This document shows, one piece after another, positions 17,158 through 27,410 of a stretch of DNA of 64,000 nt. Under the pieces are notes generated by a model. It had not been told where the DNA came from. It searched no databases and saw only the letters and a program-made list of their open reading frames with translations. The position numbers were made by a program, and so were the translations under genes. Every line of letters starts with the position of its first letter. Position 1 is the first letter of the stretch. The DNA is from Curvibacter sp. CHRR-16 (GTDB taxonomy: Bacteria; Pseudomonadota; Gammaproteobacteria; Burkholderiales; Burkholderiaceae_C): the NCBI RefSeq assembly GCF_018474005.1, contig NZ_JAHCSH010000003.1, positions 310,001 through 374,000 of the forward strand, read 5' to 3'.

Positions 17158-19536
17158 ATGTTCTGTTTGATCGCTTCCTCTGCTATTACCTCTTATCTCA
17201 ATGCCAGGCGTCCCTATTGGTGCGTATTACTGGGTTTGGCGTGGAGCGCTGCTTCTGCTCAAAGTGTTGAGTCGCCTGCCGAGGCCAGTTCCAGCGCGGG
17301 AATCGAGTTGCAATCGAGCCGTAAATTGGTCGAAACCGTGGGGGATCAGCAGCGCCAGCAAGCGCCTGTCTTTGTGTTGGGTCAAAAGCTAACGGGTCGC
17401 CCCGACTTGGATCTGGAAGTGCAAGGCGATGCTGAGTTGCGCAAACCGGGCACCGTAATCAAGGCCGACACACTGCGCTACGACGCCGAGCAAGACAAAG
17501 CCTATGCCACGGGCCACGTGCGCGTCAACCGCAATGGCAATGTCATCCAAGGCTCTGCCTTGGAACTGGAGGTAGAGGCGTTCAAAGGCCACTTCAATGA
17601 TGTGCAGTACGAATTTCTGCAGTCCCAAGGACATGGTCAGGCCACGCAAGCCGAATTTGTGGACGAACACCATTCGGTAGTGCGCAACGCTACCTACACC
17701 ACTTGCACACGCAAGCCCGGCCCTAGCTGGCTGCCCGATTGGTTTTTCCAAGCCGAGAGCATGTCGTTTGACACGCAGAACGATGAGGGCGTGTCGGAGG
17801 GGGCATATTTGGTTTTCAAAGATGTTCCCATTCTTCCTGTTCCCCCCTTGAGTTTTCCGCTCACGGGTAAGCGCAAAACAGGCTTGTTGCCACCCACTAT
17901 GGGGTTGGACAGCATCGATGGCGTGGAGTACAGCCAACCGTACTACTGGAACATTGCACCCAATCGGGATATGACCATTACCCCATCGATCATGACCGCA
18001 CGGGGTCTGGATGTGGGTACAGAATTTCGCTATTTGGAGCCAGGTTACAAAGGCAATGTGGCTATCAACTTCATGAGTACTGACAAACTGCGCGATATGG
18101 AGCGTTGGTCGTTGGCATGGAAGCAGACGGGTGAATTTGCCCTTGGCAGTGGGCAAATGTCATACAGCCTGGATTTGAACCGCGTCAGCGATTCGTACTA
18201 CTGGAGTGACTTCACAAGAGCTTCTGGCTATTTCACGCAGCGCCTGTTGCCCACGGATTGGAACGCGGCATGGAAATCAGGCGAATGGACGTTATCAGCG
18301 CGTGTACTCAAGTACCAAACTTTGCAGGTGCCCGATTCCATCATCACCCCGCCTTATGACAGAGAGCCAGAATTTGGCGTGTCCTACGAATCGTCTTCGT
18401 CATCAGGGTGGGTTTGGTCTTGGCAAGCCGATGCGACGCACTTTGTATCGGACACACGCCTCACGGGTCAGCCCAATGCCCAGCGGGTCTACTCCTTGGG
18501 GCAATTGAGTTATCCGTGGCGCAGTGCAGCAGGGCATGTGATACCCAAGTGGCAATGGCATTCAACAGCCTATCAGTTTGATAGCCCACTGAGCGACGGC
18601 TCGCAAACAGCAGGCGTGACAGTGCCGACCTTCAGTCTGGATGTGGGCCAGGTGTACCAACGCAATACGCAATGGGGTGGCCATGCGCTGCGCCAAACTT
18701 TGGAGCCGCGTTTGTTTTATGTGCGTACACCTTACCGTAACCAGAGCATGCTGCCCAACTATGACACGGCAGCCAACGACTTCAGTTTCGCCAGCATCTG
18801 GACTGAAAACTCGTATTTGGGTCACGACAAAATCGCCGATAACGATCTGCTTACAGCAGGTGCGAGTACGCGTTTCATCGATGCCGATTCAGGCTTGCAG
18901 TGGGCTCGCTTTGGCATTGCCCAACGCTATCGCTTGCAAGAGCAACGCGTTACTTTGACCAGCACCGATGAGACCGCCAAGGCGGGCTACAGTGATGTGT
19001 TGGCGGGTGCAGACCTGAATTTGTCAGAGCGCTGGATGCTCACCTCGACTTGGCAGTACAACCCGAAAACCGATTTGTCGGTGCGATCCATCGTCGGTGC
19101 TCGCTACAGCCCAGAGCCTTACAAAGTACTCAACGTGGCGCACCGCTATCAACGCGATTCCAGTGAACAAATTGATGTGAGTTGGCAGTGGCCGCTGAAC
19201 CAAGGTAGCGCAGAACCGGGTGTGTTAACCACTTTGCCTGCGGGCCGTTACTACACGGTGGGACGGGTCAATTACAGTATCGATGAAAGTCGGACTGTGT
19301 ATGGTCTTTTTGGCTTGGAATACGATGCAGGTTGTTGGATAGGGCGCATTGTGGTGGCACGTACACAAACCAGTGCCACCTCGTTTACCCAAGGTGTCAA
19401 ATTCGAATTGGAGTTTGTAGGCTTCTCGCGTGTCGGGGTGAGTCCTTTGCAAACACTCAAAACCAATATCGGGGGCTATCAGCCGTTGCGTGCTGAGTCA
19501 TCGTCTAGTCCAAGCCGATTCACAAATTACGATTGA
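17158..19536 (+). CDS. lptD: LPS-assembly protein LptD
   Basis: Outer-membrane beta-barrel translocon that inserts LPS into the outer leaflet. The 792-residue protein has a signal peptide (about 1-36, ending ASAQS), an LptA/OstA-like N-domain (about 75-185) and a large C-terminal barrel beginning near 270. Cysteines occur in TYTTCTRK and near the C-terminus in DAGCWIGR; LptD needs disulfides between its domains. It starts the lptD-surA-rsmA unit. Confidence 0.94.
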   Translation: MFCLIASSAITSYLNARRPYWCVLLGLAWSAASAQSVESPAEASSSAGIELQSSRKLVETVGDQQRQQAPVFVLGQKLTGRPDLDLEVQGDAELRKPGTVIKADTLRYDAEQDKAYATGHVRVNRNGNVIQGSALELEVEAFKGHFNDVQYEFLQSQGHGQATQAEFVDEHHSVVRNATYTTCTRKPGPSWLPDWFFQAESMSFDTQNDEGVSEGAYLVFKDVPILPVPPLSFPLTGKRKTGLLPPTMGLDSIDGVEYSQPYYWNIAPNRDMTITPSIMTARGLDVGTEFRYLEPGYKGNVAINFMSTDKLRDMERWSLAWKQTGEFALGSGQMSYSLDLNRVSDSYYWSDFTRASGYFTQRLLPTDWNAAWKSGEWTLSARVLKYQTLQVPDSIITPPYDREPEFGVSYESSSSSGWVWSWQADATHFVSDTRLTGQPNAQRVYSLGQLSYPWRSAAGHVIPKWQWHSTAYQFDSPLSDGSQTAGVTVPTFSLDVGQVYQRNTQWGGHALRQTLEPRLFYVRTPYRNQSMLPNYDTAANDFSFASIWTENSYLGHDKIADNDLLTAGASTRFIDADSGLQWARFGIAQRYRLQEQRVTLTSTDETAKAGYSDVLAGADLNLSERWMLTSTWQYNPKTDLSVRSIVGARYSPEPYKVLNVAHRYQRDSSEQIDVSWQWPLNQGSAEPGVLTTLPAGRYYTVGRVNYSIDESRTVYGLFGLEYDAGCWIGRIVVARTQTSATSFTQGVKFELEFVGFSRVGVSPLQTLKTNIGGYQPLRAESSSSPSRFTNYD

Positions 19537-19541
19537 TTGTT

Positions 19542-20855
19542 ATGAACGTACGAAGCAAGGCCATCGCCTGTATGCTGGGATTGGGCTTCTGTGCCGCTGC
19601 GGTGGCACAACCCGTGGTCAAAACGCTGGATTACATCGTTGCGGTGGTGAATTCAGAGCCTATTACGCAGCAGCAGCTATTGCGTGAAGTAGCGCGTGTG
19701 CGCCAGCAGTTGCAGCAGAAAGGCAAACCAATTGCACCTGAGCAAGCCTTGCAAAAGGAGGTTCTGGAGCAAATGATCAATGTCCGGGCCCAAATCCAAT
19801 CAGCCGCTGATTGGGGTATCAAGGTTGACGAGGCCAGCATTGATCGCGCAGAACAAAATGCCGCCTTGCAAAACGACACGACGGTTGAAGGTTTGTACCA
19901 AAAGCTGCAGCGTGAAGGGGTTTCTCAAACAAATTTTCGTCGCAATTTGCGCGATCAAATTTTGCTTGAACGGGTGCGTGAGCGCGCCACCGATGCATCG
20001 GTGCGGGTGAGTGATGTGGACGTAGACCAAGCACTTCAGCAGCGGGTCGCGAATCAGACCGATCCGTATGTGCAGGACATCAATTTGGCCCAGATTTTGG
20101 TGGCTGTTCCAGAAAAAGCAAGTGAATCACAAGTCGCCCAGTTGTACCGCAAAGCCCAGTCGGTGCTCCAGCGCTTGCAAGCCGGGGAGTCTTTTCCGCA
20201 ATTGGTGCAAACGGAATCGGATGGTGATAAGCGCAATGCTGGCTTGATGGGCATGCGCCGTGCGGATCGTTATCCCCCTGTGTTCGTTGAAGCCACCAAA
20301 GCAGTAGCAGTGGGTGGTTTTTCCGATATCGTGCGATCCAACGCTGGTTTCCATATTCTGCGTGTAGTGGAGCGTCAAATGCCCAGTAATTTGGTGCTGT
20401 TTGAGACCCAAACCTCGGTGCGCCATATCTTGCTGCGTCCTGATGCCAAGCTTTCGCAAGCCGATGCAGTGGCCAAATTGGCGCAACTGCGCATGCAGTT
20501 GGTGTCTGGTAAAGCCGATTTCGCAGCGCAAGCGCGCGCTATGTCGCAAGATGGCAGTGCGGCCGGAGGCGGTGATCTGGGATGGGTGCCCCCGGGTTTG
20601 TTGGTGCCCGAATTTGAAACGCCAATGGATGCATTGGCGACAGGTGAGATCAGCAAACCGGTGGTATCGCGTTTTGGTGTGCACTTGATCCAAGTTTTGG
20701 ACAGGCGCAAGGTGGAACTCAATCCCGCCCAAGTGCGTGAAGCCGTGCGGGTTGAATTGCGCCGTGCCCGCCAAGAAGAGGCGTATCGCACATGGGCTCA
20801 GGACGTTCGTTCGCGCGCCTTTGTCGAATACAAAGACGCAGGCGAACAGCCATGA
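19542..20855 (+). CDS. surA: periplasmic chaperone/peptidyl-prolyl isomerase SurA
   Basis: Periplasmic folding factor for outer-membrane proteins, 437 residues. It has a signal peptide (cleavage after AAVAQ region), a SurA N-terminal chaperone domain ([18 protein letters not shown] onward) and two parvulin domains (about 185-285 and 300-400). The second shows the canonical RHILL and [10 protein letters not shown] motifs. The ATG at 19542 was chosen over a TTG overlapping the lptD stop. Neighbouring lptD encodes a known SurA client. Confidence 0.94.
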   Translation: MNVRSKAIACMLGLGFCAAAVAQPVVKTLDYIVAVVNSEPITQQQLLREVARVRQQLQQKGKPIAPEQALQKEVLEQMINVRAQIQSAADWGIKVDEASIDRAEQNAALQNDTTVEGLYQKLQREGVSQTNFRRNLRDQILLERVRERATDASVRVSDVDVDQALQQRVANQTDPYVQDINLAQILVAVPEKASESQVAQLYRKAQSVLQRLQAGESFPQLVQTESDGDKRNAGLMGMRRADRYPPVFVEATKAVAVGGFSDIVRSNAGFHILRVVERQMPSNLVLFETQTSVRHILLRPDAKLSQADAVAKLAQLRMQLVSGKADFAAQARAMSQDGSAAGGGDLGWVPPGLLVPEFETPMDALATGEISKPVVSRFGVHLIQVLDRRKVELNPAQVREAVRVELRRARQEEAYRTWAQDVRSRAFVEYKDAGEQP

Positions 20856-21622
20856 AGCACATACCACGCAAGCGTTTTGGCCAGCATTTTTTGTCGGATG
20901 ACGGCATCATCGATGCCATAGTGCGCGGTATCGATCCCAAGCCCGGGCAACCCTTGGTGGAAATCGGCCCCGGTTTGGCTGCGTTGACACAGCCTTTGGT
21001 AGAGCGTGCTGGACAACTCACCGTCATTGAACTGGATCGCGATTTGGCCCAGCGTTTACGCAGCCACCCGCAGCTCACGGTGGTGGAGTCCGATGTGCTC
21101 AAAGTGGACTTTGCGTCCTTGCGCAATCAGCTCTCGGCACCCCAAGGTTTGCGCGTGGTGGGCAATTTGCCCTACAACATCTCCACCCCTATCTTGTTCC
21201 ACTTGCTGGATTATGTAGAGCACATCCAAGACCAGCACTTCATGTTGCAAAAGGAAGTGATTGATCGCATGGTGGCCGAGCCCGATAGCGGTGAATATGG
21301 ACGTTTGAGCGTGATGCTGCAGTGGCGTTACGACATGGAAAATTTCTTATTCGTGCCACCAGAGTCTTTTGATCCCCCGCCCAAGGTCGATAGTGCTGTG
21401 GTGCGCATGGTGCCTTGGACGCAAGCTGCCCCGGTGCGTGTGGAGTTGCTGTCAGAGTTGGTACAGGTGGCCTTTAGCCAGCGGCGCAAGCTGCTACGCC
21501 ACACCCTCGGTGCATGGCTTGATGCGAAAGGGTTTGCAGGGGAGTTTGACCTGCACAGGCGTGCCCAAGAGGTGCCTGTGCAGGAGTTTGTCGCCTTGGC
21601 TCAGGCTGCGGACAGCCAGTAG
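20852..21622 (+). CDS. rsmA: 16S rRNA (adenine1518-N6/adenine1519-N6)-dimethyltransferase
   Basis: KsgA/RsmA of 256 residues, which dimethylates the two adenosines at the 3' end of 16S rRNA. It starts [14 protein letters not shown], with SAM-binding motif [10 protein letters not shown] and catalytic motif NLPYN. The start overlaps the surA stop by 4 bp. pdxA, often found between surA and rsmA in enterobacteria, is absent here. Confidence 0.96.
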   Translation: MKHIPRKRFGQHFLSDDGIIDAIVRGIDPKPGQPLVEIGPGLAALTQPLVERAGQLTVIELDRDLAQRLRSHPQLTVVESDVLKVDFASLRNQLSAPQGLRVVGNLPYNISTPILFHLLDYVEHIQDQHFMLQKEVIDRMVAEPDSGEYGRLSVMLQWRYDMENFLFVPPESFDPPPKVDSAVVRMVPWTQAAPVRVELLSELVQVAFSQRRKLLRHTLGAWLDAKGFAGEFDLHRRAQEVPVQEFVALAQAADSQ

Positions 21623-21810
21623 CCAGCGTTGAATGGGCTGCTCATGCGCAGCGCCATAGGAGACACGTCCACCAGCTTGTCGGTGGGCATTTTTTCCCCG
21701 CTGTCGGTCGTGATCAGGGGGCTGCCGATGTGAATTTCGGCGGGGCCTTCTTCCGCCCGTTCCGCTTGGCCAATTGGTGCAGAACGGGCTACAGAAAAGA
21801 ATAGAAACAC
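21601..21810 (-). pseudogene. C-terminal extension of the barstar gene in the -1 frame
   Basis: A 69-codon frame overlapping the barstar 3' end in the -1 register. It reads SVARSAPIGQAERAEEG and ends NAGYWLSAA. The barstar frame stops right after FRCFYSFL; one extra T in the 4-base run at 21795-21798 would join the two frames. I infer that this is the original C-terminus, cut off by a one-base deletion or read by slippage. It overlaps the rsmA 3' end by 22 bp. Confidence 0.45.
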
Positions 21811-22190
21811 CGGAAGGGTATCTTCCGGTCATGCCAGTAATCGGCTGTGTCGCGGAACACATCGAGCAATTGCTCGCGTGCTTCTTTGTCGAACTTGGGG
21901 TTGGCAGGGATGTGCTCCAGAACCACCACAAAACCTGGCTGTGCTCCGGCCTTGTGGATGGGATCCGTTAGCAGATCGTAGAGCGCATCCAAGTTTTTGC
22001 CAGCCGTAGCAGGCAGCAAAAATTGCTCGCTAATCATGTCCATCACGTCTTGCTTGGACTGTGCTGGTGCTAGGTTTGCGTACAGAAAATGCTGACCCAA
22101 GTGCGCAGCTGCGTGCTGCAGGTCGCAGGCGCGGAAAGCGCGAATCGACTGCACTATGTTGGATCGGACATTTCGAAGTGGTGTATCCAT
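21789..22190 (-). CDS. barstar-family ribonuclease inhibitor
   Basis: Cytoplasmic inhibitor of 133 residues expected to block the secreted ribonuclease encoded just upstream. Barstar signatures: FLLPATAGKNLDALYDLLTD (barnase-contact helix) and the C-terminal strand AREQLLDVFRDTADYW. It lies 27 bp behind the ribonuclease gene on the same strand. The reading frame ends at RCFYSFL and may be frameshifted (see the -1 frame downstream). Confidence 0.85.
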   Translation of the reverse strand: MDTPLRNVRSNIVQSIRAFRACDLQHAAAHLGQHFLYANLAPAQSKQDVMDMISEQFLLPATAGKNLDALYDLLTDPIHKAGAQPGFVVVLEHIPANPKFDKEAREQLLDVFRDTADYWHDRKIPFRCFYSFL

Positions 22191-22217
22191 CCTCGATTCA
22201 CTTTCTTGCTACAAAAA

Positions 22218-22601
22218 TTAGGGTTCTATGCGTTTAAACGACGCATAGTGGTCTTTGGTGTAATAGCAACCGTCAGGGCGTGTTGCTGGGCCACCGCAAA
22301 CCAGTCTGTGTGTACCGCGATTGGAAAAGTTCCCATTCATGATCACGGTGTATTCACGGTAGTAACCGCGCTGCTTGATCGGAAGCAAACGCTCGCGGTT
22401 GAAAAAAACCGTGCCATCTTTCTCAAACGGGAAGGGGCCGCCTTGCAATACCAATTGGTAGGTTTTGCTGACAGGGGTTGGAAGACTGGCAATAGAAACG
22501 CTAGCAACGGGTGCAGCTGTCTCTTTGGCTACTAGTGGGCTACATGCAAAGTACAAACCCAGCAGGCTTGCAACAGTGAAGTTTTGAAACCCCTTACGCA
22601 C
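22218..22601 (-). CDS. secreted guanyl-specific ribonuclease (barnase/RNase Sa type)
   Basis: Exported RNase of 127 residues with a signal peptide (about 1-25). The microbial RNase N1/T1 fold is marked by FFNRERLLP, the catalytic Glu in YYREYTV, the catalytic Arg in GTHRLVCGG and the His in YYTKDHYASF. It probably degrades extracellular RNA or acts on competitors. The GTG start has an AAGGAAG site. The inhibitor gene follows immediately. Confidence 0.85.
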   Translation of the reverse strand: MRKGFQNFTVASLLGLYFACSPLVAKETAAPVASVSIASLPTPVSKTYQLVLQGGPFPFEKDGTVFFNRERLLPIKQRGYYREYTVIMNGNFSNRGTHRLVCGGPATRPDGCYYTKDHYASFKRIEP

Positions 22602-22669
22602 CGCTTCTTCCTTGCGAAAAACGACCGGGAAACCCGATTAAAGAATATGCAAGTGTGCTGGATTTGGGG

Positions 22670-22702
22670 CCAAAAATCAAGCCCCCGGGTATGGCGGGGG
22701 CT
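22670..22702 (-). terminator. intrinsic terminator of maeB
   Basis: Inverted repeat AGCCCCC / GGGGGCT (22680-22702) with an internal loop. On the minus strand it is followed by TTGATTTTTGG. It lies 18 bp past the maeB stop. Confidence 0.75.
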
Positions 22703-22719
22703 GGTGTCTTATACAAATG

Positions 22720-25071
22720 TTAGCGATCTACGTTTGCATCAGCCACTGTCAAAGCGGTCATATTCACAATCCGGCGCACGGTCGTGCTGGGTGTGAGAAT
22801 GTGCACCGGTTTGGCTGCGCCCAGCAGCACAGGGCCAATGGCAATATTGCCGCCAGCCGCGGTTTTGAGCAGGTTGTAGGCGATGTTGGCCGCATCGATG
22901 TTGGGCAGCACCAGCAAATTGGCGTCACCATGCAGAGTGCTGTTGGGCATCAGTACTTTGCGCGCCGCACTGTCCAGCGCCACGTCACCGTGCATTTCGC
23001 CATCCACTTCCAGCCAAGGGGCTTGCTGTTGCAGCAAAGTCAAGGTTTGGCGCATTTTGACGGCGCTGGGCTCGTTGCTGCTGCCAAAGTTGGAGTGCGA
23101 TAGCAGTGCCGCATGGGGTTTGATGCCAAAGCGCATCATTTCTTCGGCCGCCATGACGGTGATTTCGCACAATTGCTCGGGTGTGGGGTCGTAGTTGACG
23201 TGGGTATCGACCAAGAAAACCTGGCGGTTGGGCAGCATCAAGCCGTTCATGCAGGCGTAAACGCGCACGTCTTGCGGAGTGCTCGGGCTGCCACCGTGGC
23301 GTTTGCCAATCACTTGGTCAATGTAGTGCAAGTGGGTGGCGGTTGTGCCCCAGGTGCCACAAATCAAGCCATCTACATCACCCTTGTGCAGCAGCATCGC
23401 GCCAATCAGGGTGAGGCGGCGGCGCATTTCGATCTTGGCCATTTGTGCCGTCACACCTTTGCGCTCGGTCATGCGGTGGTAGGTTTGCCAGAAATCGCGG
23501 TAGCGTTCGTCGTGCTCGACGTTGACAACGTTGTAATCACGCCCTTCTTGCAAGCGCAGGCCAAACTTTTGGATCCGCTCGGCAATGATGGCGGGGCGAC
23601 CAATCAAGGTGGGCAGTGCCAAGCGCTCGTCTACCACGATTTGTGCAGCGCGCAAGATGCGCTCATCTTCACCCTCCGCGTAGGCAACGCGCTTTTTCAA
23701 CGCTTTCTTGGCGGCGCTGAAAATGGGCTTCATGGTAGTGCCCGAGGCATACACAAAGCTCTGCAGGCGTTCGCGATAGGCATCCATGTCTTGGATCGGG
23801 CGCAGCGCAACACCGCTGGCCACGGCAGCTTCGGCCACTGCCGGAGCGATCTTGATCATCAAGCGGGGGTCAAACGGTTTGGGAATAAGGTATTCAGGTC
23901 CAAATGCCAGTTTTTCACCCACGTAAGCGGCCGCGACTACTTCGCTTTGCTCGGCTTGTGCCAGCTCGGCAATCGCGTGCACGGCGGCAATTTCCATCTC
24001 CAGCGTGATGGTGGTGGCGCCGCAGTCCAAGGCTCCCCGGAAGATGTAGGGGAAGCACAGAACGTTGTTGACCTGGTTGGGGTAGTCGGTGCGGCCTGTG
24101 GCCATGATGGCATCGTCACGCACCGCTTTGACCTCTTCGGGCAAGATTTCGGGCGTCGGGTTGGCCAGCGCAAAGATCAAGGGCTTGGCCGCCATGGATT
24201 GCACCATGTCTTGTTTGAGCACGCCACCTGCAGACAGGCCCAGAAACACGTCGGCTCCGGCAATCACTTCGCGCAGGGTGCGGGCATCGGTCTTTTGGGC
24301 GAACTGGATCTTGTCCTCATCCATCAGCTCGGTGCGTCCTTCGTACACCACGCCAGCCAAGTCGGTGACGTAGATGTTCTCGCGGCGGATGCCCAGCTTG
24401 ACCAGCAGACCCAAGCACGCCAAAGCGGCGGCACCGGCACCAGAGGTGACCAATTTGACTTTGCTCGGGTCTTTGCCGACCACTTTGAGGCCGTTCAGGA
24501 TGGCCGCGCCTACCACGATGGCGGTGCCGTGTTGGTCGTCGTGGAAGACCGGGATTTTCATGCGTTCGCGCAACTTGCGTTCAACGTAGAAGCAGTCCGG
24601 CGCTTTGATGTCTTCGAGGTTGATGCCACCGAAAGTAGGCTCTAGCGCTGCAATGATTTCGACCAGTTTGTCCGGGTCTTTCTCGTTGATTTCGATGTCA
24701 AACACATCAATACCAGAGAACTTTTTGAACAGAACGCCTTTGCCCTCCATCACGGGTTTGCCAGCCAGTGGGCCAATGTCGCCCAAGCCCAGTACGGCCG
24801 TGCCGTTGGTCACCACGCCGACCAAATTGCCACGGCTGGTGTAGCGAAAGGCATTGGCCGGATCCTTGACGATTTCTTCGCACGGAGCCGCCACACCGGG
24901 GGAGTAGGCCAAGGCCAAGTCGTGCTGGTTAATCAGTTGCTTGCTGGGGGTGACGGCAATCTTGCCCGGGGTGGGAAACTCGTGGTATTCCAACGCTGCT
25001 TGGCGCAGTTGCACCTTTTTTTCAGCCGAGTTCGCTACAGGAGGATGGGGGATAAGAGGCGTGGTGGACAT
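22720..25071 (-). CDS. maeB: NADP-dependent malic enzyme with phosphotransacetylase-like domain
   Basis: Oxidative decarboxylation of malate to pyruvate, yielding NADPH. The 783-residue protein has an N-terminal malic domain ([23 protein letters not shown]), an NAD-binding domain (about 180-420, [15 protein letters not shown]) and a C-terminal phosphotransacetylase-like domain (about 440-783), which in this family is regulatory rather than catalytic. Length fits the hybrid MaeB class. The 201 bp between it and the divergent esterase gene contain nothing else that I recognise. Confidence 0.95.
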   Translation of the reverse strand: MSTTPLIPHPPVANSAEKKVQLRQAALEYHEFPTPGKIAVTPSKQLINQHDLALAYSPGVAAPCEEIVKDPANAFRYTSRGNLVGVVTNGTAVLGLGDIGPLAGKPVMEGKGVLFKKFSGIDVFDIEINEKDPDKLVEIIAALEPTFGGINLEDIKAPDCFYVERKLRERMKIPVFHDDQHGTAIVVGAAILNGLKVVGKDPSKVKLVTSGAGAAALACLGLLVKLGIRRENIYVTDLAGVVYEGRTELMDEDKIQFAQKTDARTLREVIAGADVFLGLSAGGVLKQDMVQSMAAKPLIFALANPTPEILPEEVKAVRDDAIMATGRTDYPNQVNNVLCFPYIFRGALDCGATTITLEMEIAAVHAIAELAQAEQSEVVAAAYVGEKLAFGPEYLIPKPFDPRLMIKIAPAVAEAAVASGVALRPIQDMDAYRERLQSFVYASGTTMKPIFSAAKKALKKRVAYAEGEDERILRAAQIVVDERLALPTLIGRPAIIAERIQKFGLRLQEGRDYNVVNVEHDERYRDFWQTYHRMTERKGVTAQMAKIEMRRRLTLIGAMLLHKGDVDGLICGTWGTTATHLHYIDQVIGKRHGGSPSTPQDVRVYACMNGLMLPNRQVFLVDTHVNYDPTPEQLCEITVMAAEEMMRFGIKPHAALLSHSNFGSSNEPSAVKMRQTLTLLQQQAPWLEVDGEMHGDVALDSAARKVLMPNSTLHGDANLLVLPNIDAANIAYNLLKTAAGGNIAIGPVLLGAAKPVHILTPSTTVRRIVNMTALTVADANVDR

Positions 25072-25272
25072 GGATGGTGTGTGTCTCGCAGGTGAGGTTC
25101 AAAGACCGGGATCAGGGCCCATTTTTGAGTCGATTCTAGGAGAGAGCCTATGCAAAACTGCATCGTACCCCTGAAAAAGCATGCGTATTTTTCATTGGGT
25201 TATTCGGCAAAAAGCAAAGCAGTCTTCAAATGCCGTGAATTTGTCCAAGTAGTCGGCGTTTAGCATTGGGCC

Positions 25273-25977
25273 ATGACTTCGACCCTCATCATCCAACAAC
25301 CAACAGCCCCAGTGGCCCAATTATTTTTGTTGTTCCACGGCGTAGGGGCTACACCGCAGAGCATGGAGCCAGTAGGTGCCTTTTTGGCCCAGCATTTTCC
25401 CCAAGCGGCGATTGTGAGCGTGGCCGCCCCCTACGCTTGGGAGGGCGGTACTGCGGGTCGCCAGTGGTTCTCTGTCCAAGGCATCACCGAAGAAAACCGC
25501 ATCGACCGCATCGCGGCTGTCATGCCTGAGTTTGTCCAATGCGTACAGCAGTGGCAGCAGCACTTTGGGGTGGAGCCAGCGGCTACCGCTTTGGTGGGGT
25601 TTTCGCAGGGCGGCAGCATGGCCTTGGAGTCGTCTCAGCAAGACAGTCTGCTGGCAGGGAGGGTGGTCAGTTTGTCAGGTCGCTTTGCCCGCATGCCACA
25701 ACTGCCGCACGCGCATTGCACCGTCCACCTGTTCCACGGCAAGGCAGACCCGCTCATGCCCTACAACTTGACGGTCATGGCAGCAGAGCATTTGGTCGAA
25801 TTGGGGGCAGACATCACAGCCGATGTGATACCGCACCTTGGCCACACCGTGAACGGGCAAGTGCTGGCGCTGCTACTGGAGCGCTTGCAGGGGCACGTGC
25901 CCAAGCACATCTGGCTGGCCGCGCAGCAAGCAGCAGCCAGCGGTGCAGACGAAGAAAAACCAACGCCCCTGCATTGA
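25273..25977 (+). CDS. ypfH: carboxylesterase/phospholipase-family hydrolase (YpfH-like)
   Basis: Small alpha/beta hydrolase of 234 residues: LFHGVGATP near the N-terminus, nucleophile GFSQGG, acid in HGKADPLMP, catalytic His in PHLGHTVN. The layout matches YpfH and other small bacterial esterases of the Abhydrolase_2 type. Cytoplasmic; natural substrate unknown. Confidence 0.83.
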   Translation: MTSTLIIQQPTAPVAQLFLLFHGVGATPQSMEPVGAFLAQHFPQAAIVSVAAPYAWEGGTAGRQWFSVQGITEENRIDRIAAVMPEFVQCVQQWQQHFGVEPAATALVGFSQGGSMALESSQQDSLLAGRVVSLSGRFARMPQLPHAHCTVHLFHGKADPLMPYNLTVMAAEHLVELGADITADVIPHLGHTVNGQVLALLLERLQGHVPKHIWLAAQQAAASGADEEKPTPLH

Positions 25978-26010
25978 ACATACTGACTCCCGCAGCGATG
26001 GCGCTGCGGT

Positions 26011-27405
26011 TTATGCCGTTGCCATCAAGGCTTCAATAGCCTCGACTGCTACGGGCACGTCACGGGTGATCAACTCGCAGCCAACATCGGTCACCACCGC
26101 GTCGTCTTCGATGCGGATGCCAATGTGGTGGAAAGCCTCTGGCACGCCCGGCGCAGGGCGCACGTACAAGCCCGGTTCGATGGTGACCACCATGCCGGGG
26201 CGCAAGATGCGCGCAGGGCGGTTCACGATGGGCTGGTTGCTCAGTGCGTCTTTGCGTACATGACTGTGGCCCAGTTCGGTGGGCTCGTGGTAGCTGCCGC
26301 AATCGTGCACATCCATGCCCAGCCAATGGCCCGTGCGGTGCATGTAAAACGGAAAGTAAGCGCGCTGCTCGATGGCACTATCCAAGCTGTTGTACTGCGT
26401 CTTGTCCACCAGCCCAAGATCCATCAAACCTTGGGTCAGCACCCTTACCGTGGCGTCGTGGGCGTCGGTAAAACGTGCACCGGGGTGGGTGGCCGCAATG
26501 GAGGCTTCTTGTGCGGCCAGCACCAGTTGGTACAAGTCACGCTGCGGCCCAGTAAAGCGTCCATTGGCAGGGAAGGTGCGGGTGATATCGCTGGCATAGC
26601 CATCGAGTTCGCAGCCTGCGTCAATCAGTACCAAATCGCCATCGCGAATCGGCGCGGTATCGGCCCGGTAATGCAGCACACAGGCATTGGCCCCGGCAGC
26701 CACGATGCTGGTGTAGGCGGGGTATTGGCTGCCATGACGGCGAAACTCGTGCAGCAGCTCGGCCTCAAGGTGGTATTCGCGCAGATCCTCGCCCGCACGC
26801 AGCATGCGCACGCTGGTTTGCATGGCCCGCACATGGGCACCAGCGCTGATGCGGCAGGCGCGGCGCATGGTGTCCAACTCGTGAGCGTCTTTCACCAAGC
26901 GCATTTCATCGAGCACGCTGCACAGATCGCGCTGCGCCGTGGGCACCACGGCACCGTAGCGCACACGCTGGCGCAGGCTGTCCATCCACGTGCTGACGCG
27001 GGTTTCTAGCTGGTGGTGGATGGCAAACGGATACCACACCGCATCGGCACCATCGAGCAAGGGCGGCAGTTGTTCATCGAGCACGGTCACGGGCAAGGCG
27101 GTTTGCACGCCCAGTTGGGCTGGGGCTGCATCGGGACCTAGGCGATAGCCATCCCAAATTTCGCGCTCCAAGTCCTTGGGCTGGCAAAACAGCGTGCTAC
27201 TGCCATTGCCTTGCACTACCAGCCAAGCGTTGGGCTCGGTAAAGCCCGTCAGGTAATAAAAATAGCTGTCGTGGCGGTAAGGAAAGTCGCTGTCGCGGTT
27301 GCGTTGGCGCTCCGGTGCAGTGGGCACGATGGCCACGCCAAGCGGGCCCAAGTGACGGGCCAGTGCAGCGCGGCGCTGGGCGTAAAGAGAGGAATCGTGA
27401 CTCAT
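26011..27405 (-). CDS. pepP: Xaa-Pro aminopeptidase
   Basis: Cytosolic M24B metallopeptidase of 464 residues that removes N-terminal residues before proline. It has an N-terminal AMP_N domain (YAQRRAALARHLGPLG, DSDFPYRHDSYFYYLTGF) and a pita-bread catalytic domain with metal ligands in LIDAGCELDGYASDITRTFP, HRTGHWLGMDVHD and the late Glu residues in TIEPGLY and RIEDD. The ATG at 27405 gives the canonical start MSHDSSLYAQRR. It lies 5 bp behind murU on the same strand. Confidence 0.94.
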   Translation of the reverse strand: MSHDSSLYAQRRAALARHLGPLGVAIVPTAPERQRNRDSDFPYRHDSYFYYLTGFTEPNAWLVVQGNGSSTLFCQPKDLEREIWDGYRLGPDAAPAQLGVQTALPVTVLDEQLPPLLDGADAVWYPFAIHHQLETRVSTWMDSLRQRVRYGAVVPTAQRDLCSVLDEMRLVKDAHELDTMRRACRISAGAHVRAMQTSVRMLRAGEDLREYHLEAELLHEFRRHGSQYPAYTSIVAAGANACVLHYRADTAPIRDGDLVLIDAGCELDGYASDITRTFPANGRFTGPQRDLYQLVLAAQEASIAATHPGARFTDAHDATVRVLTQGLMDLGLVDKTQYNSLDSAIEQRAYFPFYMHRTGHWLGMDVHDCGSYHEPTELGHSHVRKDALSNQPIVNRPARILRPGMVVTIEPGLYVRPAPGVPEAFHHIGIRIEDDAVVTDVGCELITRDVPVAVEAIEALMATA

Positions 27406-27410
27406 GGTGT

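Noticed and set aside
23113-24645. 510-codon frame antisense to maeB
   Set aside because: No recognisable protein features, and fully inside the clear malic enzyme gene on the other strand.
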